Positions 33,414 to 43,588 of a stretch of DNA of 64,000 nt are shown one piece after another (the first letter of the stretch is position 1; every line of letters begins with the position of its first letter). A model generated the notes under the pieces. The model ran no database searches, was not told the DNA's origin, and saw nothing but the letters and a program-made list of their open reading frames with translations. The stretch lies in the NCBI RefSeq assembly GCF_019192965.1, contig NZ_JAHTKU010000008.1, forward strand, positions 266,279-330,278. Reading direction: 5' to 3'. Source of the DNA: Nocardioides daeguensis (GTDB lineage Bacteria; Actinomycetota; Actinomycetes; Propionibacteriales; Nocardioidaceae). A program made the translations under genes and the position numbers.

Positions 33414-33481
33414 AAACTGGCGCTTGGACGAGGAAGTTTCCTCGTCCAACCACCAGTTTCACCGGCCGGCCGGTGAAACTG
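33414..33481. terminator. Compound palindromes between htpX and clgR
   Basis: Three nested structures. TTGGACGAGGAA-GT-TTCCTCGTCCAA (33424-33449) is a perfect dyad, enclosed by AAACTGG (33414-33420) and CCAGTTT (33453-33459). A 28-base perfect palindrome (33454-33481) follows, with half CAGTTTCACCGGCC. CCAGTTT can pair with the left AAACTGG or with the right AAACTG, so the two folds compete. The position between convergent stop codons suggests a bidirectional terminator. Confidence 0.75.
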
Positions 33482-33496
33482 TTCCGGGGTCGAAAA

Positions 33497-33805
33497 TCAG
33501 GCAGCGGACGCCACGACCGCGGCACGACGCGGAGCGATCGGCGTGGGTTCGGCCGCCACCAGTGCGGCGGCCTCCTCGAGCGCCACCGCGTCGGCGACCT
33601 CGCGCAGCACGTCGGACAGCGGCATCTCGAGCGCGTCGCACAGCGACGCCAGCAGCTCGGAGGACGCTTCCTTCTGGCCGCGCTCGATCTCCGAGATGTA
33701 CCCCAGGCTCACCCGCGCGGCCCCGGAGACCTCACGGAGGGTCAGTCCGAGCTCGGTACGGCGACTCCGCAGGATGTCACCGAGCGATCGGCGAAAGAGC
33801 ACCAT
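33497..33805 (-). CDS. clgR: ClgR-type regulator of Clp protease genes
   Basis: A 102-residue XRE-type DNA-binding protein. The HTH lies at about 13-65 ([20 protein letters not shown], then [19 protein letters not shown]), a block nearly invariant in ClgR. The N-terminus [16 protein letters not shown] also matches. The C-terminus ends AVVASAA, a small hydrophobic tail like a ClpP degron, consistent with the known instability of ClgR. GGAGAGGAG lies 6 bases before ATG 33805. Expected to activate clp and other protein-quality genes. Confidence 0.92.
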   Translation of the reverse strand: MVLFRRSLGDILRSRRTELGLTLREVSGAARVSLGYISEIERGQKEASSELLASLCDALEMPLSDVLREVADAVALEEAAALVAAEPTPIAPRRAAVVASAA

Positions 33806-33860
33806 CGCGAGCTCCTCTCCGGGCTGTACGGGGATGGGTGGTCGGGTCCTGTGCCCAACG

Positions 33861-34388
33861 CTACCCGAGGCCCGAATCTTCCGGCGGCTGCCCAGCCCTT
33901 GAGCGTGCCGCGGCGTGCTCGCCGTCGAGCTCCGCGATGAGGGCGCCGACCGCCGCGTCGACGGTCGCGGCCTGGATCTGGGACCGGTCTCCCGCCAGCG
34001 TGAGGTCGAGGACCCGGGTGCCGCCGGGACCGGCCAGGCCGACGTAGACGGTGCCGACCGGCTTGCCCTCCTGCCGGTCGGGGCCCGCCACACCGGTCGT
34101 GCTCAACGCGTACGCCGTCCCGAGCAGCCGCCGCGCACCGTCGGCCATCGCCCGCGCGCACTCCGCCGACACCACGCCGTGGGCCTCGACCAGGTCCTGG
34201 GGCACACCGAGCACCTCGACCTTGATGTGGGTCTGGTAGCTGACCACGCCGCCGGCGTACACGACCGAGGAGCCGGGGGCCTCCGTCAGACGGGCGGCCA
34301 GCCGGCCGCCGGTGAGCGACTCCGCCGTGGCGACACTGGCGCCGGCATCCCGCAGCACACGGACGAGGGCCTCAGCCGGTGACTCCAT
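33861..34388 (-). CDS. CinA C-terminal domain protein (NMN amidohydrolase type)
   Basis: A 175-residue single-domain CinA / PncC protein, expected to deamidate nicotinamide mononucleotide. Hallmarks are [39 protein letters not shown], and the STTGVAGPD loop. The N-terminal MoCF domain of full CinA is absent, as in other actinobacteria. It ends 55 bases before clgR on the same strand. If active it would feed nicotinate mononucleotide into the same NAD recycling served by the pncB-pncA genes at 19163. Confidence 0.93.
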   Translation of the reverse strand: MESPAEALVRVLRDAGASVATAESLTGGRLAARLTEAPGSSVVYAGGVVSYQTHIKVEVLGVPQDLVEAHGVVSAECARAMADGARRLLGTAYALSTTGVAGPDRQEGKPVGTVYVGLAGPGGTRVLDLTLAGDRSQIQAATVDAAVGALIAELDGEHAAARSRAGQPPEDSGLG

Positions 34389-34412
34389 GACCGCATCGTG
34401 TCACGGAGCACC

Positions 34413-34429
34413 GACCGAGGCCCTCGGTC
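34413..34429 (-). terminator. Hairpin after the nuclease gene
   Basis: GACCGAGG-C-CCTCGGTC, an 8-base perfect stem between the nuclease stop (34447) and the cinA start (34388). Suggests that cinA is not simply read from the large gene. Confidence 0.55.
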
Positions 34430-34446
34430 CGTTCAGGCGTGTCGGA

Positions 34447-37400
34447 TCAGCGGCGGACCACCTTGATCGTCGCAGTGGCGGTCGCGGGCAGGTGCGTCGT
34501 CGTACCGGGGAAGGTGACGACCACCTTCTTCTTGCCCGTCGTGGCGAACGCCTTCAGCCGCACCGTGGCCTGGCCGTCCACCACCGTCACGGTGCGGGCC
34601 TTCTGTCCCTTGGCCTTGACGGTGACGGTCCCGGTGACGGGCCTGCCGGCGGCGTCGACCAGGGTGACGGCGACCCTCGCCCGGGTCTTGCCGACCACGA
34701 CCTTCTTCGGCTTGGTCTTCACGGTGAGCGTCACGGCCTGCTGCCCGGTCGGCGGGGTGACGACGCTGCCGGTCACGGCGACGGGAACCCGCATCTCGGT
34801 ACCCGTCTGGGGTCCGACGAGGGTCAGCGTGACCACGCCGCCCGGCGTCGAGGCCGGCAGGACCACGTCGACCGCGGCGGTGCCGTACGGGTCGTAGACC
34901 GCCGTGCCGATCGTGTTGTCGACCGCCGCGGTGCCGAGCACCTGGTCGCCGAGCTTGACCTGCAGCTCGGCGTCCTTGACGTCCGAGCCACTGAAGGACC
35001 ACGACCCGACGGTGAGCTTGACGTGCTCGCCCGGGGCGTACGACGCCGGGGGGTCGGCCGGGAACTCGACCTCGACGGCGTGCTGGCTGTAGTCGACCGG
35101 CAGCGGGTCGGTGCTCGCGTGCGCGTCCATGTAGTCGACCATCGCCTGGAGGTCGACCTTGCCGGTGTCCTTCTTGCTGGCGCCCTTGCCGAGCTCGAAG
35201 AAGTTGTCACCGCCCGAGGCCAGGAAGGAGTTGACGGTCACGGAGTACACCTGGGCCGCGTCGATGGCGACGCCGTCCAGCCACATCCCGGTCACCTCAC
35301 CCTGGAAGGTGGCGGTGCCGTTCACGTTCACCGGCGTCTCGGTGTAGGTGTAGGTGAACCCGGCCGAGACACCCAGTCGCAGGAACGGTCGCGACGGTAC
35401 GGCGCCCACCGCGGTCCGCTGCCACTGCTGCTCCAGCACCGTCTCGATCTGCGCGCCGGTCAGCCGCATGTTGACCAGCGTGTTGGCGAACGGCTGGACC
35501 ACGGCAGCCTGCTTGTAGGTCAGGTCGCGCACGTCGCCGTTGACCGTGCCGCCCATGTCCTGGCGCAGACCGCCCGGGTTCATGAAGGCGATCTGGGCCG
35601 ATCCCGCCTCGGGGGTCTCGGTCGCCCAGCGCTGGACCTCGGCGACCAGGTTGCCGAGCGTCGACTCGCCACCGCGGTTCTCGGTGGTGCCGTTGACGAG
35701 CTTGGCGCGGTTGAACGGACCCTCGATCTGGCCGAGGACCTCGGCGCCGAGGACGTCGGCCTGCTGCTTGGCCTGGTCGACGATCGGCTTGACGGCGGTG
35801 TCGGCCTCGTAGCCGGTGCCGGCGATGCCGATGACGTCCTGCGACACCGCGACCAGGTCACCGGTGTTGTCGTCGTAGGTGAACACCAGCTGGTTGAGGT
35901 TCTGGCCGTACTGGCCGGCGGAGACCACGGGCCGCTCCGTCACCGCCCGCCCCTCGTTCGCCCACGAGGCGACCGGGTAGGAGCAGTTGTAGGCGAGGTG
36001 GGTGTGACCGGACACGATCGCGTCCACGTCGGCCGACGTGTTCTGGGTGATGTTTCCCCAGACCGTGTCCGCGTCGGTGAAGTTGGGCGACGTGCAGTCG
36101 GTCGTCGGTGAGCCCTCGTGCACCAGCAGGACCACGAGGTCGGCGCCCTGCGCCTTGAGCTGGGCCGCGGCCGCGTTGGTCGAGTCGACGATGTCGCTGA
36201 CCGTCACGCCCTGGATGCCGGCCGGGCTGACCAGCGACGGCAGGTCCTCGGTGACCGCTCCGACGAAACCGACCTGGACGCCGTCGATGGTCTTGGTCCA
36301 GGTCTCCGCCAGGTCGTCGCGACCGGCCGGCTCGTTGACGTTGGCGGCGATGTACTCCCAGTCCGCCTCGTCCTGGATCCGGCCCACGAAGTCCTCGTAG
36401 CCCTGGTCGAACTCGTGGTTGCCCGCAGCGGACACCTCGAGGCCGGCTTCGTTGAGGGCGTCGATCGTCGGCTGGTCGTTCTGGATGAACGACTCGAAGG
36501 TGGACGCACCGACGAGGTCACCGGCGGCGACGAAGACGGTGTTCGGGTTGTCCGCGCGCAGCTCGTCGAGCGCGCCCGAGAGCACCTCGGCGCCCGCGCT
36601 GTCGCCGCCCGAGGGCAGGATCCGGCCGTGGAAGTCGTTGGTGCCGACGACCTGGATCCGCTTGTAGCTCCCGGTCACGGCCGGGACGTCGATGCCCACG
36701 ATCTCGGGGTTGTGGTCCGAGGCCGCGAACGGGTCCGCGCCGTTGAAGAACTGCGTGAGGTTGTAGTTGTGGCGGCTGTACTGGAACGCCACGGACTCGG
36801 CCGCGTTGATGTCCCAGATGTCGGCGCCGGTGACCATGTCCCGTGCGACGGTGTTGCCGAGGACGTGGTCGAGCGATCCCGACAGGCCGGAGTACGAGTA
36901 GCTCTCCTCCGTCGGGTCGTCGGAGTCGATCAGACCGAACCCGCCCTGCTCGAGAACCCGGATCGGGTCCTCCTTCGAGTACGAGTTGAAGTCGCCGGCC
37001 AGGAACACGGCGTCGGTGCCGCGCGCCTCGGCGAACTCGTTCGCGAACTGGACGAGGCGGTGCGCCTGCCGGGTCCGGTCGCCGTTGAAAGCACCCGTGT
37101 CGGGGCTGTTGGCGTTGTCGCCGGTCGCCGCGGGCGTGCTGTCGCCCTTCGACTTGAAGTGGTTGAGGACGACGGCGAACGCGTCGCTGTCGAGGGCTCC
37201 CTTGGCCTTGAACGCCTGGGCGAGCGGCTCGCGGGCGTTGGCGAACTCCGTGGTGCCGAACAGGATGTCCGACTGCCCGACCGGCTCCACGTTGGCCTGG
37301 CGGTAGATGAAGGCCGGACGGATCACGTCCTGCTCGGAGACCGACGTCGCCGTGGTGGCCTCGCCGGGGCTGTGCACGTAGCGCCACACCTCGGAGCCGG

Positions 37401-39519
37401 CGGCGGTGTTGAGCGCGTCGACGAGGGAGCGCAGGGCGTCGTCGCGGTCGACCTCGTTGACCAGCTTGACCGAGTTCTCGACCTCCTGCAGGCCCACGAT
37501 GTCAGCGTCGAGCAGGTTGATCGCGGTCACGATCTTGGTCTGCTGTCGCGCCAGGCTGGCCGCCGTGGCAGCACCGCGGGGACCGCGGCCGTCGTTCGGG
37601 TCGGGCCCGTTCGGCGTCTCGAAGCCGCACCGGTTGTTGCCGATCCGGTTGCCCTGACGATCGGTGTAGTAGGTGCAGTGGGTCTTCGGGTTCAGCGAGG
37701 CCCCGGCGGCGACGTACGCCTCACCGGTGGTGTTGAAGTAGTTGAGGACGTTGAAGGTCGCGATCTTCAGGTCGCCACCCACGTTCGCCGGGGCGGCGTT
37801 CTGGAGCCGGGTGTTCTCGAACGTGGCCGTGCCCGCGCCGTCGTCGTAGACGGGGGCCTGCGGCTGGAAGCGCCACAGGTTGTCGCGGAACTCCAGGACC
37901 ACGGGACCGGTCAGGGTCGCCTGCGCGCCCACCCGGATCGGGTTGGCCGGGCTCAGCCACGGCAGCGGCTGGCCCTTCACGGTGCTGTTGGCCAGGTAGT
38001 TGACCGAGGTGCCGTCGTCGAGGACGACGCTGCGCGCGGCGTTGTCGGCCTTGACCTCGTCGAGCTTGAGGCTGCTGTCGGAGTAGAACTCGGTCGGCTG
38101 GCGCAGCGGCGAGTCGCCGGTGGCCAGGCCGATCTCACCGTCGGTGTTGATGTCGTAGACGTTGGTGACGGTGAGCTGGTCGGTGGGCGCGAGCAGCATG
38201 CCCTCCTGGGCCTCGCGCCCCGACTCGGTCGTCGGGTAGGCGATCTGCAGCGGGGTCACCGCGGCGAGGGGGGCGCCGAGCTCGACAACGCCGCCGGCCC
38301 CGGGGGTGATCTCGGTGATCCCCTGGAACTCGCTGACGATGCCGGTGACCTCGACCGAGTCGCCGATCGCCACGCCCGCGGGCATCGCGTTGCTGCCGTA
38401 GACGAACAGGGCGTCCGATCCCGCCGTGGCGTCGACCGCGCCACCGGTGCCGGCGGTCTGGACGTACATGCCGTCGAAGTCGGACCCAGCGAATGCCGGG
38501 TCCTTGTACATCGCTGTCACGACACCGCGCACCCGCAGGGTGTTGCCGACCTCCGGCGAGGCAGACCCCGTGCCCTGCACGGCGTCGATCTCCTTGAGCG
38601 GCGGCGGCTCGGCGTTCACCGTGATCGTGAAGGTCGCGTCGTCGGAGTCCGTGGGAGTGGCGGAGTCGGTCACGGTGATGGTGACCGGGAACGTGCCCGT
38701 CTCGGTCGGCGTGCCGCTGACGGTGCCGCTCGGTGACACGGCGACACCGGCCGGGAGGCCGACCGCCGTCCAGCCGTAGGGCGCGACGCCGTTGGTGGCG
38801 GTCAGGTCGAAGGCCGTGAGCGGCTCGTTGACGACGACGGTCAGGTTCGTCGGCGCAACAGCGGCCAGCGTCGGCACCGTCTCACCGGCCGCGTTGACGG
38901 GCGTCGGTGCGAGCTCGCTGAAGTCGGTGGCGTTGTTGTCACTGTCGGGCTGGGCCGCCGCGACGTTGCGCTGGGCGGAGGTGATGTTGGTGAGCTGGAC
39001 CCCGGTGTTCGCCCCCTCGAACGAGGTCGGCGTCGTGCCGTAGCCGACCATGTCGACGAGGGGCGAAGCAGCGCCGGCGAGGTCCCCCTGGGCGGTGTAG
39101 CCCGTGGTGTTGTTGACCAGCAGCACGACCCCGTTCGTGCCGGACAGCCCGATCCCACCCTTGGCGTCCGGGTTCGGGAGCTGGTTGCCGGTGGCGAAGT
39201 TGCCCTCCTGGACCAGGTAGTGGCCGTGTGCCGGGATCGTGCCGGTCAGCGGGGTCACCTGGGCCGTGTTGCCGGTCGCCGAGCGGTACTGCACGGACCA
39301 GCCGGTCAGGTCGACATCGCTCGCCGTCGGGTTGTACAGCTCGATGAAGTCGTTGCCGTAGGAGGCCGGCGGCAGCTGGGCGGCGCCGTACACCTCGCTG
39401 ATGATCACGCCGGTCCCCGCAGGGTTGGCCTGCGCCGGGGTGGCCTGGAGTGCGGTGAGGCCCGAGACGGCGAGTGCTGCGCCGAGGGAGCCGAAGAGGA
39501 GCTGTTTCGGTGAACGCAT
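34447..39519 (-). CDS. Secreted ExeM/NucH-type endonuclease fused to a 5'-nucleotidase
   Basis: A 1690-residue exported protein. Order: signal peptide (1-31, ending TPAQA); lamin-tail domain (about 37-160, ISEVYGAAQLPP..NDFIELYNP); cadherin/He_PIG-like Ig domain (about 215-305); OB-like domain (310-570); endonuclease/exonuclease/phosphatase domain from about 586 (LKIATFNVLNYF, GLQEVENS, FLAGDFNSY, ASDHNPEI); UshA-type metallophosphatase from about 960 (VVGTNDFHGRILPSGGD, SAAGNHEFD, SGHTHLAY); 5'-nucleotidase C-terminal domain (about 1250-1480); and Ig-like C-terminal repeats rich in Lys/Val. It could cut extracellular DNA and dephosphorylate the nucleotides, giving phosphate and nucleosides. 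TAGGTT at 39608-39613 may be its -10 box. Inserted between pgsA and cinA. Confidence 0.93.
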   Translation of the reverse strand: MRSPKQLLFGSLGAALAVSGLTALQATPAQANPAGTGVIISEVYGAAQLPPASYGNDFIELYNPTASDVDLTGWSVQYRSATGNTAQVTPLTGTIPAHGHYLVQEGNFATGNQLPNPDAKGGIGLSGTNGVVLLVNNTTGYTAQGDLAGAASPLVDMVGYGTTPTSFEGANTGVQLTNITSAQRNVAAAQPDSDNNATDFSELAPTPVNAAGETVPTLAAVAPTNLTVVVNEPLTAFDLTATNGVAPYGWTAVGLPAGVAVSPSGTVSGTPTETGTFPVTITVTDSATPTDSDDATFTITVNAEPPPLKEIDAVQGTGSASPEVGNTLRVRGVVTAMYKDPAFAGSDFDGMYVQTAGTGGAVDATAGSDALFVYGSNAMPAGVAIGDSVEVTGIVSEFQGITEITPGAGGVVELGAPLAAVTPLQIAYPTTESGREAQEGMLLAPTDQLTVTNVYDINTDGEIGLATGDSPLRQPTEFYSDSSLKLDEVKADNAARSVVLDDGTSVNYLANSTVKGQPLPWLSPANPIRVGAQATLTGPVVLEFRDNLWRFQPQAPVYDDGAGTATFENTRLQNAAPANVGGDLKIATFNVLNYFNTTGEAYVAAGASLNPKTHCTYYTDRQGNRIGNNRCGFETPNGPDPNDGRGPRGAATAASLARQQTKIVTAINLLDADIVGLQEVENSVKLVNEVDRDDALRSLVDALNTAAGSEVWRYVHSPGEATTATSVSEQDVIRPAFIYRQANVEPVGQSDILFGTTEFANAREPLAQAFKAKGALDSDAFAVVLNHFKSKGDSTPAATGDNANSPDTGAFNGDRTRQAHRLVQFANEFAEARGTDAVFLAGDFNSYSKEDPIRVLEQGGFGLIDSDDPTEESYSYSGLSGSLDHVLGNTVARDMVTGADIWDINAAESVAFQYSRHNYNLTQFFNGADPFAASDHNPEIVGIDVPAVTGSYKRIQVVGTNDFHGRILPSGGDSAGAEVLSGALDELRADNPNTVFVAAGDLVGASTFESFIQNDQPTIDALNEAGLEVSAAGNHEFDQGYEDFVGRIQDEADWEYIAANVNEPAGRDDLAETWTKTIDGVQVGFVGAVTEDLPSLVSPAGIQGVTVSDIVDSTNAAAAQLKAQGADLVVLLVHEGSPTTDCTSPNFTDADTVWGNITQNTSADVDAIVSGHTHLAYNCSYPVASWANEGRAVTERPVVSAGQYGQNLNQLVFTYDDNTGDLVAVSQDVIGIAGTGYEADTAVKPIVDQAKQQADVLGAEVLGQIEGPFNRAKLVNGTTENRGGESTLGNLVAEVQRWATETPEAGSAQIAFMNPGGLRQDMGGTVNGDVRDLTYKQAAVVQPFANTLVNMRLTGAQIETVLEQQWQRTAVGAVPSRPFLRLGVSAGFTYTYTETPVNVNGTATFQGEVTGMWLDGVAIDAAQVYSVTVNSFLASGGDNFFELGKGASKKDTGKVDLQAMVDYMDAHASTDPLPVDYSQHAVEVEFPADPPASYAPGEHVKLTVGSWSFSGSDVKDAELQVKLGDQVLGTAAVDNTIGTAVYDPYGTAAVDVVLPASTPGGVVTLTLVGPQTGTEMRVPVAVTGSVVTPPTGQQAVTLTVKTKPKKVVVGKTRARVAVTLVDAAGRPVTGTVTVKAKGQKARTVTVVDGQATVRLKAFATTGKKKVVVTFPGTTTHLPATATATIKVVRR

Positions 39520-39731
39520 GAACTTCTTCCGGGGTCGTCAAAACGGCACGGGACAGCCGAACGCGCGCGCCCGAGAGCTGCCGGCGAGAACGGGGGGAAG
39601 GGTCCTTAACCTAGGTGCGCGCCCCGTCAGGCTGGCAAGGGGATGAGGAAAATCAAGTGACGAAAAGGCGACGTCTTGCCGTCAGATCTTGCCCTTGCGG
39701 ATCCTTCGACCGGAGGATCTCGCCAATCGCC

Positions 39732-40382
39732 TCAGGCGGCGGACGACCTCCGGATCGAGTGCCGCTGCTTCCAGACGTCGCGGAAGAACTCGTAGCCGGA
39801 CCACAGGGTCAGCACGAAGGCGATCAGGAGCAGCCCGATCGCGCCGACGTAGACGACCTCGCCGGGGATCTCGAGCCAGCCCACCTCGTCGCCGACCTCG
39901 AGGAGCGGCAGGGTCAGGAAGCCGAGGGCCAGGGCCTGGACGGCGGTCTTCCACTTTCCGCTGCGGGCCGCGGCGATGACGACCGACTTGAGCACGGAGA
40001 GCCGGAGCAGGGTGACGGCCCACTCGCGGACCAGGACGACGATCGTGATCGTCCACATCCACCAGGTGTCCATGATGATCGACAGCCCGATGAAGGCCAT
40101 CCCGGTGATCGCTTTGTCGGCGATCGGGTCGGCGATCTTGCCGAAGTCGGTGATCAGGTTGCGCGCCCGGGCGATGTCACCGTCGATCTTGTCGGTGACC
40201 ATCGCGACGAAGAAGATCGCCCAGGCGACGATGCGCCACGTGATCGAGTCGCCGCCGTCGTGCAGGAGGGCCCAGCCGAAGAAGGGCACCAGGACGATCC
40301 GCAGCGTGGTCAGCGCGTTGGGGAGGTTCCAGTTGCTCGGCTGGGCCTCGGCCGGGGGCTGTCCCGTGCTGGTCCCGCTCAT
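39732..40382 (-). CDS. pgsA: CDP-diacylglycerol-glycerol-3-phosphate 3-phosphatidyltransferase
   Basis: A 216-residue membrane enzyme making phosphatidylglycerol phosphate. The CDP-alcohol phosphotransferase motif D-G-x2-A-R-x8-G-x3-D-x3-D is complete at residues 67-89 (DGDIAR, then GKIADPIAD), with several membrane helices around it. ATG 40382 overlaps the rimO stop in ATGA. In most actinobacteria it lies directly before cinA-clgR; here a 5-kb nuclease gene separates them. A weak hairpin (GATCCT..AGGATC, 39702-39721) lies downstream. Confidence 0.94.
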   Translation of the reverse strand: MSGTSTGQPPAEAQPSNWNLPNALTTLRIVLVPFFGWALLHDGGDSITWRIVAWAIFFVAMVTDKIDGDIARARNLITDFGKIADPIADKAITGMAFIGLSIIMDTWWMWTITIVVLVREWAVTLLRLSVLKSVVIAAARSGKWKTAVQALALGFLTLPLLEVGDEVGWLEIPGEVVYVGAIGLLLIAFVLTLWSGYEFFRDVWKQRHSIRRSSAA

Positions 40383-41836
40383 CGCTGTCCTCCTGCCGGT
40401 TCGGCGATCAGGTCGACGCCGTCGGTCGCGACCACGACGGCGGTCACGAGGTCACCCACGCGGGCGTCCGGTACGCCGAGCACGCGGGTGGTGCCGTCGA
40501 CCTCGGGGCCCTGCTGGGCGGCGCGGCCCTCGACGGTGCCGTCACCGGTGCCGTCGGGGTCGAGCTCCTCGACGAGCACCTCGACGGTGCTGCAGATCCG
40601 CTCCTCGGCACGCTGCGCGGTGAGCTCGGAGACGAGGTCGTTGAGGTGCTGGACGCGGGCGTTGATCTCGTCGTCGTCCAACTTGCCGTCGAGCTTCTCG
40701 GCCTCGGTGCCGTCCTCGTCGGAGTAGCCGAACACGCCGGTGACGTCCATGCGCGCGGCGACGAGGAAGTCGCACAGCGTCTGGAACTCCTCCTCGGTCT
40801 CCCCCGGGAAGCCGACGATCACGTTGGACCGCACGCCGGCCTCCGGCGCGAGCCCACGCACCTGGTCGAGCAGACCGAGGAAGCTCTCCGGGTCGCCGAA
40901 ACGACGCATCCGGCGCAGCACGCTCGCGGAGGCGTGCTGGAACGACAGGTCGAAGTACGGCGCCACGCCCGGCGTGGTCGCGATCGCGCGGACCAGTCCC
41001 GGGCGGGTCTCGGCGGGCTGCAGGTACGACACCCGGACCCGCTCGATGCCGTCGACGGCGGTCAGCTCGGGAAGCAGCGTCTCGAGCAGGCCGAGGTCGC
41101 CGAGGTCCTTGCCGTAGGAGGTCGAGTTCTCCGAGACGAGGAACAGCTCCTTGACGCCCTGCTCGGCGAGCCAGTGCGCCTCCTGCAGCACGTCGGAGGG
41201 CCGGCGGCTGACGAACGAGCCGCGGAACATGGGGATCGCGCAGAACGTGCAGCGCCGGTCGCAACCGCTGGCCAGCTTGAGCGGGGCCATCGGGCCGCCG
41301 TCGAGGCGGCGCCGGATCGCGGAGCGCCCGGGGATCGCGATGTCGACCTCGGCACCGAAGCCGGCAGCCTCGGCGGTCTCGACCGCGGCCTGACGCTCGG
41401 CCGGGCTGATCGGCAGCAGCAGGCGCCGGTCGCGCGGGGCGTGCGGGTGCGGCCGCTCGCCGGCCAGGATCGAGCGCAGCCGCCCGGAGATGTCCTGGTA
41501 GTCGTCGAAGCCCAGCACCGCGTCGGCCTCGGGCAGCGAGTCGGCGAGCTCCTCGCCGTACCGCTCGGCCAGGCAGCCGACCGCGACGACGGCCTGCGGG
41601 CGACCGGACTCCTTGAGGTCGGCGGCGGCGAGCAGGGTGTCGATCGAGTCCTTCTTGGCCGCGTCGACGAAGCCGCACGTGTTGACCACGACCGTGTCGG
41701 CGTCCTCCGGGTCGTCGACGAGCGTGAAGCCATCCGCGGCGAGGCGGCCGGCCAGCTCCTCGGAGTCGACGTCGTTGCGTGCGCACCCGAGGGTGAGCAG
41801 CGCGACCGAGACGGGGTTCGTGGGTGTGCTGGTCAT
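40379..41836 (-). CDS. rimO: Ribosomal protein uS12 methylthiotransferase
   Basis: A 485-residue radical SAM enzyme that methylthiolates an aspartate of ribosomal protein S12. N-terminal UPF0004 domain with the three cluster cysteines ([26 protein letters not shown]), radical SAM motif CDRRCTFC, then a TRAM domain at the C-terminus (about 410-480). Distinguished from MiaB by the GCARN start and the DDYQDI segment. TATCCT lies 9 bases before ATG 41836, giving at most a very short leader. Confidence 0.95.
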   Translation of the reverse strand: MTSTPTNPVSVALLTLGCARNDVDSEELAGRLAADGFTLVDDPEDADTVVVNTCGFVDAAKKDSIDTLLAAADLKESGRPQAVVAVGCLAERYGEELADSLPEADAVLGFDDYQDISGRLRSILAGERPHPHAPRDRRLLLPISPAERQAAVETAEAAGFGAEVDIAIPGRSAIRRRLDGGPMAPLKLASGCDRRCTFCAIPMFRGSFVSRRPSDVLQEAHWLAEQGVKELFLVSENSTSYGKDLGDLGLLETLLPELTAVDGIERVRVSYLQPAETRPGLVRAIATTPGVAPYFDLSFQHASASVLRRMRRFGDPESFLGLLDQVRGLAPEAGVRSNVIVGFPGETEEEFQTLCDFLVAARMDVTGVFGYSDEDGTEAEKLDGKLDDDEINARVQHLNDLVSELTAQRAEERICSTVEVLVEELDPDGTGDGTVEGRAAQQGPEVDGTTRVLGVPDARVGDLVTAVVVATDGVDLIAEPAGGQR

Positions 41837-41851
41837 GTCCGGTCGAGGATA

Positions 41852-41873
41852 CCGGCGGACGGGGGCCCGCCGG
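41852..41873 (-). terminator. Hairpin after the RodZ-like gene
   Basis: CCGGCGG, loop of 8, CCGCCGG, a perfect 7-base stem between the RodZ-like stop (41903) and the rimO start. Overlaps the rimO promoter region (TATCCT at 41846-41851). Confidence 0.5.
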
Positions 41874-41902
41874 GATTCCTCGGTCGCGTGGTCAGGTCCG
41901 GA

Positions 41903-43588
41903 TCAGGGCGCCACGAGGGTCTTGGAGACCTCGGAGCCGGTGTCGCCGAGCGCCTGCGGCTTCTGCCCGCCGATCGCGTAGGTCACCGAGCCGTCGGAGC
42001 TCCAGATCCGCACCGGCGGCACCACCTTGAGCTCGGAGGTCTGGCCGAAGGCCAGGTTGCCGTCGAACACGATCTCGCCGGCAGCGTCACGGATGACCAG
42101 CTGGGCTCCCCCGCCGGCGGCGACCAGGCTCAGCCTGATCGGGTCGCCCTTGGCAGCGGCGGCCTTGGAGATGCCGCCGCTCTGGTTGAGGACCGGGGTG
42201 TCGCTCACCGGCTCCGGGCCACCCATGACCAGCTGCGCCACGGACCAGACGAGCACCGCACCCATCACCGCGGCGATGAGCACCGACCAGTTCCGGCCGC
42301 CGCGGGTGCTGCGGATCGAGCCACCGGTCCCCGTGGCCAGCTCGGCCTCGAACACGCGGCGCGGGTCGACCGGCGCGTCGGCGTAGTTCTCGTCGTACGA
42401 CGCCACGAGCGGTCCGGCGTCGATGCCGAGGACCCGCGCGAGGGTGCGCAGGTGGCCGCGGGCGTAGAAGTCGCCGCCGCAGGGCGAGAAGTCGTCGACC
42501 TCGATGGCCTCGATGACGTGGGGCCGGATCCGGGTCCGCTCGGAGAGCTGGTCGATGGTCAGCCGGAGCCGGTCGCGGGCCGCCGACAGCTCGGGCCCGA
42601 TCACCGGCTGCGCGGCCGGACGCAGCGCCAGGTCGTCGAGGACGACGGTCACGCCGGTGTCGTCGGTGGCGACGGGCCGGGGCGTCTCCACGGGCGCCCG
42701 GACCAGGGTCGGTCGGTCCAGCTCGACCCGGGCCGCCAGCACGGTGGGCCGCTCCGGTGCGGGCGGCTCGTCCTGCTCGTCGACCGCGGCGAACTCGTCG
42801 GTCGTCTCGGTGTCCTCGGCGAGGATGACCTCACCGGTGTCCTCGTAGTCCGCCTCTGCGGCGGACTCCTCGGCGCTCTCCCCTGCGGCCCCGGCGGCCC
42901 CGGACTCCCCGGCGGCATCGTCGAGGTCGGGCGCCGTCGGTGCCGACAGGCCGGCGGCGACCCGGGCCGCGATGCCGCGGCGCTGCTCGGGAGAGGCCGG
43001 CGCGTCGTCGGCGTACAGGTCGCTGAGCTTCGGCACCGACCCGCTGCGCGGCGCGTTGGCCTCGTCGGCCATGCCCGGTACCACCTCGACGACGTCGGCG
43101 CGGCCGTCGGCGAGCTCGGCGAGCACGTCGCTCAACGAGCCCGCGTCGACGCCGACCACGCGGGTCGCCAGCGTCAGCGGTACGACGAGCTGCTGGTCGT
43201 CGTACCCGTCGACGAGGATGTGGCCGTCGCGGACCAGGCCGCGGCGCGGCAGGTGCTCCAGGCAGTCGATGTCGGGCCACGCGATCCCCCGCCAGGTGGC
43301 GCCCTGGCGCAGGCGCACACCGTGCTCGTCGGCGACGAGCAGCGGCGCCCGGCCGTCGACCAGGGCGGCGACGTGAAGGACGGTGACCAGCGCCAGCACG
43401 CCGAAGGACAGCCAGTCGAGGGTGGTGCCGTCGCTGAACGCGCGCACCGCGAAGGCGACGGTGAGCAGGGCGGAGAACCCGCCGACGGAGGCGGACAGGG
43501 CGACGTTGCGGCGGACCTCGACGTGCGGAGCGCTCTCGGCAGTCTCGGTGGTCTCGGTCATCTCGGTGCTCTCCGTCATCTCGCTCAC
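41903..43588 (-). CDS. RodZ-like protein with an N-terminal membrane domain
   Basis: A 561-residue protein. Residues 1-20 are Thr/Glu-repetitive ([17 protein letters not shown]); two membrane helices follow (about 29-50 and 58-76) with a PH-like segment ([20 protein letters not shown]); then a long acidic Ala/Glu linker; a RodZ-type HTH at about 345-410 ([20 protein letters not shown], then [18 protein letters not shown]); one helix at about 440-458 and an extracytoplasmic DUF4115 domain. RodZ links the cell-shape machinery to the membrane. Usual RodZ has only the HTH-helix-DUF4115 part, so the N-terminal membrane half is extra. ATG 43588 overlaps the ftsK stop. Confidence 0.82.
   Translation of the reverse strand: MSEMTESTEMTETTETAESAPHVEVRRNVALSASVGGFSALLTVAFAVRAFSDGTTLDWLSFGVLALVTVLHVAALVDGRAPLLVADEHGVRLRQGATWRGIAWPDIDCLEHLPRRGLVRDGHILVDGYDDQQLVVPLTLATRVVGVDAGSLSDVLAELADGRADVVEVVPGMADEANAPRSGSVPKLSDLYADDAPASPEQRRGIAARVAAGLSAPTAPDLDDAAGESGAAGAAGESAEESAAEADYEDTGEVILAEDTETTDEFAAVDEQDEPPAPERPTVLAARVELDRPTLVRAPVETPRPVATDDTGVTVVLDDLALRPAAQPVIGPELSAARDRLRLTIDQLSERTRIRPHVIEAIEVDDFSPCGGDFYARGHLRTLARVLGIDAGPLVASYDENYADAPVDPRRVFEAELATGTGGSIRSTRGGRNWSVLIAAVMGAVLVWSVAQLVMGGPEPVSDTPVLNQSGGISKAAAAKGDPIRLSLVAAGGGAQLVIRDAAGEIVFDGNLAFGQTSELKVVPPVRIWSSDGSVTYAIGGQKPQALGDTGSEVSKTLVAP

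Noticed and set aside
36118..38736. An 872-codon plus-strand frame within the nuclease gene
   Set aside because: Antisense shadow of the 1690-residue secreted enzyme.
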